Positions 1 through 6,221 of a DNA stretch of 16,798 bases are shown piece after piece; the first letter of the stretch is position 1, and every line of letters begins with the position of its first letter. The position numbers and the translations under genes are program-made. Source of the DNA: Halobacteriaceae archaeon Tc-Br11_E2g27. GTDB lineage: Archaea; Halobacteriota; Halobacteria; Halobacteriales; Haloarculaceae. The stretch is from positions 1 through 16,798 of the forward strand of contig LKNH01000025.1 in NCBI GenBank assembly GCA_001564135.1, given 5' to 3'. The notes below the pieces were generated by a model, which worked only from the letters and a program-made list of their open reading frames with translations, ran no database searches and was not told where the DNA came from.

Positions 1-2
1 CA

Positions 3-269
3 CAGTTGTACGACTCCCTTCTGTCGATTTTAGAGTATCAGGGTGTTCGCGATGCATACGCTGTGACGACCCTTCCAAATGAGGCCACCGTTACCTTTCA
101 TAAACGGCTTGGTTTCGAACGCGTCGTAGAATTTCCAAAAATGGGCTATACTGAAGGCAACTGGCACGATGTTGCCTGGTGGCGTTACAAGCTTGTAGAA
201 AAAGGGTTCGACCCAGAACCGCTGATTCCGTTTTCGGAGCTACAAGATGAAAAGGACATTATCTCTTGA
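3..269 (+). CDS. GNAT family N-acetyltransferase, C-terminal part (phosphinothricin-acetyltransferase-like)
   Basis: The reading frame is open to the left edge, so only the last 88 or so codons are present and the true start lies outside. The visible part matches the C-terminal half of the PAT/Bar-like branch of the GNAT superfamily, which moves an acetyl group from acetyl-CoA to an amine. I see the acetyl-CoA region PNEATVTFHKRLGF, in which an N-x-A motif precedes a helix and the H-x-x-L-G-F strand, then MGYTEGNWHDVAWW, equivalent to the family's G-Y-K-x-G-x-W-x-D-V-x-W signature. The substrate cannot be read from this fragment. The gene ends about 100 bases before the next gene on the same strand, which has its own promoter-like box, so the two are probably not one operon. 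The TTG at position 6 is not a credible start. Confidence 0.85.
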   Translation, partial: QLYDSLLSILEYQGVRDAYAVTTLPNEATVTFHKRLGFERVVEFPKMGYTEGNWHDVAWWRYKLVEKGFDPEPLIPFSELQDEKDIIS

Positions 270-330
270 GATTGTGTCAGTGTGAAAGGACTATATTGGT
301 GTGCGTACTGAGATAGAGGTGGAAATAATC

Positions 331-340
331 ATTTTATAAC
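331..340 (+). promoter_or_regulatory. Putative TATA box for the secreted beta-helix gene
   Basis: The sequence ATTTTATAAC lies 31 to 40 bases before the ATG at 371. Archaeal transcription usually starts about 25 bases after the TATA centre, which would leave a leader of roughly 10 bases, as is common in haloarchaea. This is pattern and spacing only. Confidence 0.45.
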
Positions 341-370
341 GAAAGCACTGAATGCCGTGGAAGCCTACAG

Positions 371-1891
371 ATGAAAGACCGTGCGGAAGAGATAGAAAAT
401 CTCAAAGAGCGGGTTGATGATATTGATCGCAGGCAGTTTCTCAAAGCCGCAGGAATAGCTGGTGGTACCGCAGGTGCACTTGGCATCGTCTGGTATGGCA
501 CTCGCGATGATGAACCCACGGAAGTTCCTCCCGACGATGATGACCCTCCAGACCCTCCAGAGATTCCCCCTGATGACGACGAACCACCGGAAGAACAGCC
601 ACCCGAAGAGCCACCCGAGGTCGACGAGGTCCCATTTATCGACGAGTTTGAAACAGTAATTGATGTCACAGAAGAAGGGGCAGATCCGGAAGGCAGGGAA
701 CCAATAAATCACCTGTTCCAGGAATTTGCTGATGATAGGACACTGTTTATGTTCGAACCGGGAACGTACAGATTTGACCCAATTGAGTTACAATCCAGGA
801 CCAGAGTAGGACTCGTCACGGATGGCGACGAACCTGCTACATTTATTCCAAATGATGAAGGATGTCGCGGTGGACATCCATATTTCAATTTCAACTATGT
901 GGATGGATTAGTAATAGATAGCATTGACCTCGATTTCGGGCAGGTTGATTCTGGAGGACCGCTATTTATGTTTTTAGAGGGCGAATCCGTTATACGAAAT
1001 CTCTCGTATCTTGGGTCATGCTCAAATCAACAAGGTGTTGTACGTGTTGAGGTTCCTGACCCGAATGGAACGGCACTTATTGATAATTTTGTTACTCACA
1101 ACACAGATGAAAATCATACACTCACGGCAGTGTATGTGAGTGATGGACATGCAGGAGAGCTAACGTTCCAAAACTGTTCGATTGACGATTTCTCCGACAA
1201 CGGCATTTATGCGTCAGCACCGGGCGGTCCAAATGGGAATGATGGAGTCGTTAATGTCATTGGTGGCACATTCCGAAATAACAATATTTCTAATATTCGA
1301 TTAGGGTCAACTGGAGCGAGAGCTGAAGATGTGACAGTTATTGTTGATGACCAGACTCCTGGGTGGGGCCAACTAAATTCACGAGGGATACGGCTTCGAA
1401 ACCAGGAACAGCAAGAAATTCACAACTGTGACATTCGGTTCGGACCAGAAGCGGCAGATAGTTTTGGAGCGATTGTCTTTCACCAGGCGAATGGTGGCGC
1501 CCGCGTGACTGATACATCCATACAAATAGACCGTGATGGGATTCCAGCGTTCAAAGCATTCCCTCCAGACGATGAACCGGAAACGTCTCCAGTATTTGAG
1601 AATGTGACTGTCTCTGGCGACGCTAGTGGCGGACCCGTAGCAGAGATTGCTGGGCGTCCAGGGACGGTATTTCGAGATTGCATAATTGAACAACCTGACC
1701 CCAACCGTCAGGGGTTTTTAATTGAAGGGTCACAGGGATGTCATTTCGAAGATTGTCATATCGAAATCGGCCAACAGCCATTTGCTCTAAACAGTTCAAC
1801 AGTTACCCTAGAGAATACGCGAGTTATCACGCAACAAGGAGAACGACTTATCGAAAATGAAACGTTCGAGAACGAACCTGTGGAACTGTAA
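371..1891 (+). CDS. Tat-exported right-handed beta-helix protein with Pro/Asp/Glu-rich linker
   Basis: A 506-residue protein, probably secreted or held at the cell surface. Residues 20-25 are RRQFLK, a twin-arginine export motif, followed by a Gly/Ala-rich hydrophobic stretch to about residue 42. No lipobox cysteine follows, so it is not an obvious lipoprotein, and the uncleaved segment could act as an anchor. Residues 47-86 are almost only Pro, Asp and Glu, a likely extended acidic spacer. The rest reads as a right-handed parallel beta-helix of the pectate-lyase-like type: short strands with recurring Asn and Gly turns, and phrases such as NCSIDDFSDNGIYAS and GGTFRNNNISNIRLGS. I see no clear catalytic residues, so it may be a polysaccharide lyase or hydrolase relative or a structural or binding protein. 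A surface carbohydrate role would fit the glycan locus downstream, but that is inference. The Shine-Dalgarno signal before the ATG is weak. Confidence 0.8.
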   Translation: MKDRAEEIENLKERVDDIDRRQFLKAAGIAGGTAGALGIVWYGTRDDEPTEVPPDDDDPPDPPEIPPDDDEPPEEQPPEEPPEVDEVPFIDEFETVIDVTEEGADPEGREPINHLFQEFADDRTLFMFEPGTYRFDPIELQSRTRVGLVTDGDEPATFIPNDEGCRGGHPYFNFNYVDGLVIDSIDLDFGQVDSGGPLFMFLEGESVIRNLSYLGSCSNQQGVVRVEVPDPNGTALIDNFVTHNTDENHTLTAVYVSDGHAGELTFQNCSIDDFSDNGIYASAPGGPNGNDGVVNVIGGTFRNNNISNIRLGSTGARAEDVTVIVDDQTPGWGQLNSRGIRLRNQEQQEIHNCDIRFGPEAADSFGAIVFHQANGGARVTDTSIQIDRDGIPAFKAFPPDDEPETSPVFENVTVSGDASGGPVAEIAGRPGTVFRDCIIEQPDPNRQGFLIEGSQGCHFEDCHIEIGQQPFALNSSTVTLENTRVITQQGERLIENETFENEPVEL

Positions 1892-2064
1892 GCAATCGAG
1901 GTGAGTCAGTGGAACTTGTGGTCAATCTGGTTGAGATAATAAGAATTGCCTCATAAAGAGTGTGAGTTTTTCGGGGGCGAAATCTCGGAGGTTCAATGTG
2001 AAAGTCTCGTCTTACAAGGTGGAGAGAAGATTAGAAAGTGAGAATCATTCTTTGGCACGAAGGG

Positions 2065-3609
2065 CTACCAGCTATCTAGTCCGGCCTGGTGTTCACTCTC
2101 TTCCGAGCCAAATTCTTCAAAGCTTTCTATGAGTTCCGTTGGAAGGAGATTGTCATAGCTGGTAGCGGTTGGTTGAGTCTCACCGAGAATCTGAATTATC
2201 ATGTTGTACTCGACTTTTTCAAGGTCGTATTTGAAACCGGATTCGCCCGGGCCCTTGTAGGCATCCTGTCTTTCGATGAGACCGAGTTGGGACATTTCTT
2301 TTAGATAATCAGCCACACGACGAGGTACATTGGAGTTATTGAGGAGTGTGCCGGAAAACCGTTTATACGTTGGATACAGCTCAGTACGAGAGATGGGTGT
2401 TTCACCACGAAGATTGTGGTACATTATCGCTGCTAGAACGAGTTTTTCCTGATCACTCAAATCATCTGTAACTTCATACACTCTGTCACGCTCTTTTTCC
2501 TCATAAGCTGCGCGAACGTGTTTTGGGGTAACAATTCCATCATCGTCTTTTTTTCCTTTCATCCCAGCTTTTTGCAAGAGGTCAATTGCATAGCGGGCGT
2601 CACCACCCTGTTTCCGGGCGAACGCTGCAGCAAGAGGGATTGCCTCCTCATCCAACATCCCATCTTTAAATGCCTTTTCGGCACGTTGACTCAGGATTTC
2701 CCGTAGTTGTGAGGCATTGTACTTCTTGAACGTGATTTCTTTCAGCCTGAGAGATGAATCCGTTTTTGATTGTATGCTTTCTTTATAGCCGATATCGTTG
2801 CTAATTCCGATAACGGAAGGGAGAACACTTTGGACTCTGCCGGTGTTTCTGCTTCGTGGAATTTCATAGAGTAATTCGTCACGAATGCCGATTCTATCTA
2901 CTTCATCGAGGATGACAGTAACGTAGTCGGTAACGTTCTCCGGCGATTGAATGTCGTGCGTCGACTCGAACCACTCCAAAAGCCGTTTACGTTCCTTTGG
3001 AGATACCGTGAATCCTACTGCATCGAGCAAGCTAGCGGCGACGTCCATTCCGTTTAATCGCTCAGGAAAGTTAACACCGACTTCCTCAGCGATAGATTGT
3101 CGAGCGGTATCGGAATATGCTGTTGCAATCTGATGGCGGTATTTGGTGTTTTCGTACGTGAGTTTGTCAAGGAGGTCAAAAAGGATATCATATACGCGTT
3201 CTTTTGGCAGTCCCGAGCTCGGAAGAGTATCCCGTCCGATATCTAGTTGGTCATGAAGAAACTCATACTTTGGGTCTTTGAGGAATTCGTTCGTGATGGC
3301 AATCGCAGCTTGGTACGAACTACTCAATGACTCGCAGTTTTGGTAGATAAATGTAGCATAAACATCGTCGTATTGTTCAAGGGCTGTCTCAAGTTGTTGC
3401 TGTTTGAATTTGACCGACACCGTTTTTCCAGTCCCACTGATTCCGTAAATAAATGCGTTAACCGGCTGTTCGTTGTCAACTATCTGCTGGAATACCTCGC
3501 TTATTTCGTCGAGTTCTGCATCTCGACCGAGAACCTTGTCAGGAAGATAATCCTCAGCCAAAACTTCCGAATTGGCAAACGGAGATTCCTCGGTCCTGGT
3601 GAACGTCAT
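2065..3609 (-). CDS. orc1: Cdc6/Orc1 family replication initiator
   Basis: A 514-residue AAA+ protein that binds origin boxes, melts origin DNA and recruits the MCM helicase. Walker A is GISGTGKT at residues 56-63, Walker B is VILDEVDR at 232-239, sensor 1 is IGISND at 267-272, and sensor 2 lies in GGDARYAIDLL at 335-345 with Arg339. A winged-helix region follows from about residue 380 (LSDQEKLVLAAI onwards). Walker A and B are about 170 residues apart. As I recall, many archaeal Orc1 proteins have roughly 90, so an extra segment of some 80 residues sits around 150-228; this fits the length of 514 against the usual 400 or so. The gene is transcribed away from the repeat-rich region that starts at its 5' end, the standard arrangement of a haloarchaeal orc-linked origin. 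The ATG at 3609 places the conserved VLGRDAEL box near residue 26, as expected for the family. Confidence 0.95.
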   Translation of the reverse strand: MTFTRTEESPFANSEVLAEDYLPDKVLGRDAELDEISEVFQQIVDNEQPVNAFIYGISGTGKTVSVKFKQQQLETALEQYDDVYATFIYQNCESLSSSYQAAIAITNEFLKDPKYEFLHDQLDIGRDTLPSSGLPKERVYDILFDLLDKLTYENTKYRHQIATAYSDTARQSIAEEVGVNFPERLNGMDVAASLLDAVGFTVSPKERKRLLEWFESTHDIQSPENVTDYVTVILDEVDRIGIRDELLYEIPRSRNTGRVQSVLPSVIGISNDIGYKESIQSKTDSSLRLKEITFKKYNASQLREILSQRAEKAFKDGMLDEEAIPLAAAFARKQGGDARYAIDLLQKAGMKGKKDDDGIVTPKHVRAAYEEKERDRVYEVTDDLSDQEKLVLAAIMYHNLRGETPISRTELYPTYKRFSGTLLNNSNVPRRVADYLKEMSQLGLIERQDAYKGPGESGFKYDLEKVEYNMIIQILGETQPTATSYDNLLPTELIESFEEFGSEESEHQAGLDSW

Positions 3610-3636
3610 TCTCTGTATGGAATTGGGAAGTGTACT

Positions 3637-3646
3637 GTAATAAAAC
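3637..3646 (-). promoter_or_regulatory. Putative TATA box of orc1
   Basis: Read on the minus strand, this is GTTTTATTAC, centred about 33 bases before the orc1 ATG. It predicts a very short leader. Upstream of it (3653-3695), TTCAT occurs several times (TTCATCCC, TTCATCTC, TTCATTCC, TTCATATC). The first resembles the end of the origin boxes and could be a degenerate site for autoregulation; that part is inference. Confidence 0.4.
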
Positions 3647-3715
3647 CACTAGTTCATCCCTTTCATCTCTTTCATTCCAACGCCCTGTTTTTCATATCAA
3701 CTTCGCCTTTTATAA

Positions 3716-3741
3716 CCCCCTCCCCCCACTTTTTCATCCCA
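3716..3741 (+). repeat. Origin recognition box-like repeat, copy 1
   Basis: Five C, one T and six C, followed by ACTTTTTCATCCCA. It is identical over 26 bases to copy 3 and to the reverse complement of copy 4. It lies about 107 bases upstream of the orc1 start. Confidence 0.85.
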
Positions 3742-3785
3742 AGCAGTTAGTAACAGAACCATACTGTGGATATAAACCTCTCCTA

Positions 3786-3809
3786 CCCACCCCCCACTTT
3801 TTCATCCCA
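3786..3809 (+). repeat. Origin recognition box-like repeat, copy 2 (variant C-tract)
   Basis: It has the same ACTTTTTCATCCCA core as the other copies, but the leading tract is CCCACCCCCC, so the interrupting base is A instead of T and the first C-run is shorter. It has the same orientation as copy 1, about 70 bases further on. Confidence 0.8.
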
Positions 3810-3897
3810 AATAGATTCATCTATTGTGATTAAGACTCACATAACGAGTTGTTGTGGTTGGCATGTATTCATGGCTTACAGAAAATCAGGGAGAATG

Positions 3898-3918
3898 CCC
3901 ACGATCTTCAGTCGTGGG
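3898..3918 (+). repeat. Hairpin resembling an IS200/IS605 end, inside the origin
   Basis: CCCACGA (3898-3904) pairs perfectly with TCGTGGG (3912-3918) around a TCTTCAG loop. Hairpins of the form CCCAC-n-CTTCAG-n-GTGGGAG are, to my knowledge, typical of haloarchaeal IS200/IS605 (tnpB-type) ends. No transposase remains here, so this would be a remnant or a small non-autonomous derivative. The structure is directly visible; its origin is inference. Confidence 0.5.
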
Positions 3919-3946
3919 AGGAGATCAATTCCACTCCATTTCATCA

Positions 3947-3972
3947 CCCCCTCCCCCCACTTTTTCATCCCA
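3947..3972 (+). repeat. Origin recognition box-like repeat, copy 3
   Basis: A perfect copy of the 26-base box in the same orientation as copies 1 and 2. On its right, similarity to copy 4 continues through AGATGG, an A-run and GAGAGGG to about 4003, so this copy and copy 4 form the inner pair of the origin. Confidence 0.85.
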
Positions 3973-4073
3973 GATGGGAAAAAAGAGAGGGGGGTCGAAA
4001 ATTGGAAGTCAATGTGAGCAGGTTGGCTATGTTGTTCGATACAGTACTTTATTTAACGTTTTGCAGGCTAAGT

Positions 4074-4122
4074 CCCCGCCCTCAACGAAGCGAGGGCACA
4101 GCCCGAGCGGAGTAGGGCGGGG
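4074..4122 (+). repeat. Branched GC-rich hairpin, probable IS200/IS605-type remnant
   Basis: The outer stem CCCCGCCCT (4074-4082) pairs perfectly with AGGGCGGGG (4114-4122). Inside, GCCCTC (4078-4083) can instead pair with GAGGGC (4092-4097), and GCCC (4101-4104) with GGGC (4115-4118), so two folds compete. It is a GC-rich island in AT-rich DNA. I recall similar sequences at ends of haloarchaeal tnpB elements, where short structured RNAs are made. Without a nearby tnpB, it is either an orphan end or an orphan guide-RNA-like scaffold. Confidence 0.5.
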
Positions 4123-4365
4123 TAAGTTCACATATACGCTGTGTCGATCCTTTAGATAGACGTTGTGTCAGTCTAACAGTGTGAAAGTTCTCTTTGTTGA
4201 GAATTGTTTGCTATACACCTTGTGCATTGTTCACGCAGCGCTCAAATCGATTATACAGTATCCCAAATACGAAGTTGGCTAGAATATCCAAATTGAGAAG
4301 CGCCCGTGTTAACACTACAGAGAATATTTTGAGGGGCTAAGAATGGAGGTGATCAGATGTTATCC

Positions 4366-4392
4366 GGAGTATTTGGAGTATTCAGAGTATTC
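4366..4392 (+). repeat. Three tandem 9-bp iterons in the AT-rich origin core
   Basis: GGAGTATTT, GGAGTATTC and AGAGTATTC follow one another without gaps. The AGTATT core recurs at 4407, 4419 and 4439, giving six copies within about 80 bases. They could be binding sites of a second factor, or part of the unwinding element. Confidence 0.65.
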
Positions 4393-4414
4393 GGATCTGT
4401 ACACGTAGTATTCA

Positions 4415-4454
4415 TTCTAGTATTTATCTTCGTTTTCTAGTATTTATCTTCGTT
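4415..4454 (+). repeat. Perfect 20-bp tandem duplication
   Basis: The unit TTCTAGTATTTATCTTCGTT occurs at 4415-4434 and again at 4435-4454 with no mismatch, inside the AT-rich segment of the predicted origin. Confidence 0.85.
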
Positions 4455-4460
4455 TCATAC

Positions 4461-4485
4461 CTAGACTAGAATAAGTCTAGTCTAG
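4461..4485. repeat. 10-bp inverted repeat in the origin core
   Basis: CTAGACTAGA (4461-4470) and TCTAGTCTAG (4476-4485) are perfect reverse complements around ATAAG. It could extrude as a cruciform or bind a dimeric protein. It lies just before the most AT-rich part of the segment. Confidence 0.75.
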
Positions 4486-4787
4486 TACTATTATTATAAA
4501 TCTTTTTTATGTGGCAATAAACTCTTGTTCTTTATTGGTGACCTATATGACTAAATAACTGCTTTCCTTCTAACCAGTGAATAAAAATAACGGCTTACTA
4601 CACTTCTTGGCTACTTTACCCACTCTTTTTACTTTTCAATAAGCGTATAACGTAGTGTTGAATATATTTACTTAATATACACTCCTGAACTGTGGCTGCT
4701 TATTTATATACCAACGGTATCATCTCCCTTGGTGAATCTTGGTTCGGTCTTTTCTCACTCAATTGTCCCTCTCTTTTTTTCGCCATC

Positions 4788-4813
4788 TGGGATGAAAAAG
4801 TGGGGGGAGGGGG
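4788..4813 (-). repeat. Origin recognition box-like repeat, copy 4 (inverted)
   Basis: The exact reverse complement of copies 1 and 3 over 26 bases. Its left flank, back to about 4761, mirrors the right flank of copy 3. It closes the origin on the side away from orc1 and lies about 90 bases before the next gene. Confidence 0.85.
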
Positions 4814-4863
4814 ATGGCTTCATCCACTCATTGTTAAGAAAGAGTCCTGCTCAATAGTAGCTG

Positions 4864-4871
4864 ATATATAA
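4864..4871 (+). promoter_or_regulatory. Putative TATA box for the first glycosyltransferase
   Basis: ATATATAA lies 31-38 bases before the ATG at 4902. It predicts transcription starting near 4893, downstream of the GTG at 4878, so that GTG is unlikely to be the start codon. Confidence 0.5.
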
Positions 4872-4901
4872 CCAATAGTGCTGGTGGATTCGGAGCTAAC
4901 A

Positions 4902-5924
4902 ATGCAGTCTGGGTATTCTCTTGACCAGGAGCACGAATCTTCTGTGGATGTAGAATTGTCGGTTGTCATTGTGACCTACAACGAAGAAGATAGGATACAG
5001 AGCTGCATCGAATCAGTTTTTTCAGCTTGCGCTAATATCCCATCTTTCGAGATTATTCTGATTGATTCAAATTCTTCTGATCAAACAGTTGATATTGCGC
5101 TTGAATATCCAATCACAGTTGCCAAAATTCCGGACGAGACCTTGACAACTCCTTCTGCAGGTCGCTATATTGGCACAAAACTTGCAAATGCTCCTGCAAT
5201 TCTGTTTGTCGATGGCGATATGGTTCTCAGCAAGGAATGGTTAGATGCTGCTATTCCGTTACTGGAACAGCCAAACGTAGCCGGTGTTGATGGCCAGCTA
5301 AACGAACCTCGTTCAAACGCAGAGATTGTCGAAACTGACGTCATTAGAGGAATCGCCCTGTACGATGCCCATATCCTTAATGAGGTCGGTGGGTTTGACC
5401 CATACTTACAATCGATGGAGGATATCCATCTAGGATTTACCGTTCGCGACGCGGGATATACACTGCTACGGCTCTCTTCTGTAGCGGGATACCACCCAAC
5501 ACGTCCGACGGTGACTGAACCGATTCGACGATGGAAAAACGGATATATGGAGGGGACGGGCCAAGTTGTTCGAAGATCACTGAACAATCAACAGCTTCTC
5601 TTCCAGTATTTCAGTCGGCTACGGTACCAATTGTTTTTAATTTTCTGGCTGGGTATCGGCATCTTCTCGCTGCCGTTTTTGCCTTTATTTCTTATTTGGT
5701 CGATAACTTCCATTATAGGGGCTGGCTTAGTCGCGACAAAACTCGGAGTTAGTGATATGGTCGGATTCTTTTTTGGGAAAATCATCACCATACCCGGATT
5801 TATTCGTGGACTTTTGCTCACACCGAAAGATGCAGATGAATATCCCCTTGAGCGTGTGGAACAACTCAAATTTGGTCCTATCCATCAATCAGAGTCAGCT
5901 CATCAATTCCAAGTGCGGCAGTGA
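4902..5924 (+). CDS. Membrane-associated family 2 glycosyltransferase
   Basis: A 340-residue enzyme that should transfer a sugar from a nucleotide sugar to a lipid-linked or surface acceptor at the inner face of the membrane. The GT-A domain begins with ELSVVIVTYNEE (residues 18-29). The metal-binding DxD motif is FVDGD, with Asp104 and Asp106. MEDIHLG (162-168) provides the likely catalytic acidic pair of the ED type. Residues from about 234 are strongly hydrophobic, with two or three membrane helices up to about 300, then a short soluble tail. I chose the ATG at 4902 because GGAG lies 7 bases upstream and a TATA-like box about 30 bases upstream. The longer GTG start at 4878 adds eight residues but lies too close to that box. 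The gene stands alone beside the origin, apart from the main glycan locus. The donor sugar cannot be read. Confidence 0.88.
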   Translation: MQSGYSLDQEHESSVDVELSVVIVTYNEEDRIQSCIESVFSACANIPSFEIILIDSNSSDQTVDIALEYPITVAKIPDETLTTPSAGRYIGTKLANAPAILFVDGDMVLSKEWLDAAIPLLEQPNVAGVDGQLNEPRSNAEIVETDVIRGIALYDAHILNEVGGFDPYLQSMEDIHLGFTVRDAGYTLLRLSSVAGYHPTRPTVTEPIRRWKNGYMEGTGQVVRRSLNNQQLLFQYFSRLRYQLFLIFWLGIGIFSLPFLPLFLIWSITSIIGAGLVATKLGVSDMVGFFFGKIITIPGFIRGLLLTPKDADEYPLERVEQLKFGPIHQSESAHQFQVRQ

Positions 5925-5927
5925 AGC

Positions 5928-5968
5928 TTAACCAACAATATCTACTTCAAGCTGGTTATGTTGGTTAA
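5928..5968. terminator. Inverted repeat just after the glycosyltransferase stop codon
   Basis: TTAACCAACA (5928-5937) and TGTTGGTTAA (5959-5968) are perfect 10-base arms around a 21-base loop, starting 4 bases after the stop. It may end or protect the transcript. There is no T-run after it, so an operator is also possible. Confidence 0.4.
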
Positions 5969-6207
5969 ATAACTAACTAACAATCACCACCATCTAGCAT
6001 TCCTTGAGTCTCGTTCAGTTGTTGACAAAAAACCAGATATATGTTTGGCCTTCTCGGGCGTTCTCGAGGTACACTCTGTATAACAATGCACATGTCTGAC
6101 CAGCCATTGATATGGACAGCGAGCGGCTATCTCCGTGGGTTAGCATTGAAAATCAGTTATCCGGCCAGACATTGAGAGTGGTCACGCAAAATCCAAAGAG
6201 AAAAATT
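5969..6207. other. Intergenic region upstream of tfb
   Basis: No convincing gene. A TATA-like TGTATAAC near 6077-6084 could serve tfb with a long leader of about 110 bases. A 29-codon frame (6086-6175) lies inside it, but nothing supports it as a gene. AACTAACTAAC repeats occur at the left edge. Confidence 0.4.
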
Positions 6208-6214
6208 GAGGTGG
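6208..6214 (+). promoter_or_regulatory. Shine-Dalgarno site of tfb
   Basis: GAGGTGG ends 7 bases before the ATG at 6222, good spacing for 16S rRNA pairing. It fixes that ATG as the start and implies a leadered transcript, unlike the short leaders predicted for its neighbours. Confidence 0.6.
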
Positions 6215-6221
6215 CAGGCGG

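Larger units (their letters stand above)
3716..4813. other. Predicted orc-adjacent replication origin
   Basis: This gene-free block lies directly upstream of orc1. It contains four near-identical 26-bp boxes: three in one orientation on the orc1 side and one inverted on the far side. Between them is an AT-rich stretch of about 400 bases (roughly 4360-4760); one 60-base line I counted (4501-4560) has 17 G+C. Boxes in opposite orientation around an easily melted segment, next to an initiator gene, is the known plan of haloarchaeal origins, where each Orc lineage has its own recognition box. The open frames here translate the C-rich repeats into Pro-rich nonsense and are not genes. The origin call rests on layout; initiation itself has not been shown. 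Confidence 0.85.

Noticed and set aside
334..712. Minus-strand frames opposite the Pro/Asp/Glu linker
   Set aside because: They are the complement of a low-complexity stretch, giving Ser/Gly- or Trp/Phe-rich shadows.
3630..4159. Several overlapping plus-strand open frames of 67-136 codons in the origin region
   Set aside because: They translate the C-rich origin boxes into repeated PPLFHP-like strings in different frames, lack acidic haloarchaeal composition, and overlap one another.
3716..4813. Repeats considered as a CRISPR array
   Set aside because: Only four copies, one inverted, spacing from about 70 to about 840 bases, and no cas genes; the layout fits origin boxes.
4878..4901. GTG start for the first glycosyltransferase
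   Set aside because: A TATA-like box at 4864-4871 would place the transcript start after this codon, and the ATG at 4902 has GGAG upstream.
6086..6175. 29-codon frame upstream of tfb as a leader peptide
   Set aside because: No ribosome site or composition supports it; leader-peptide control is not expected for this gene.
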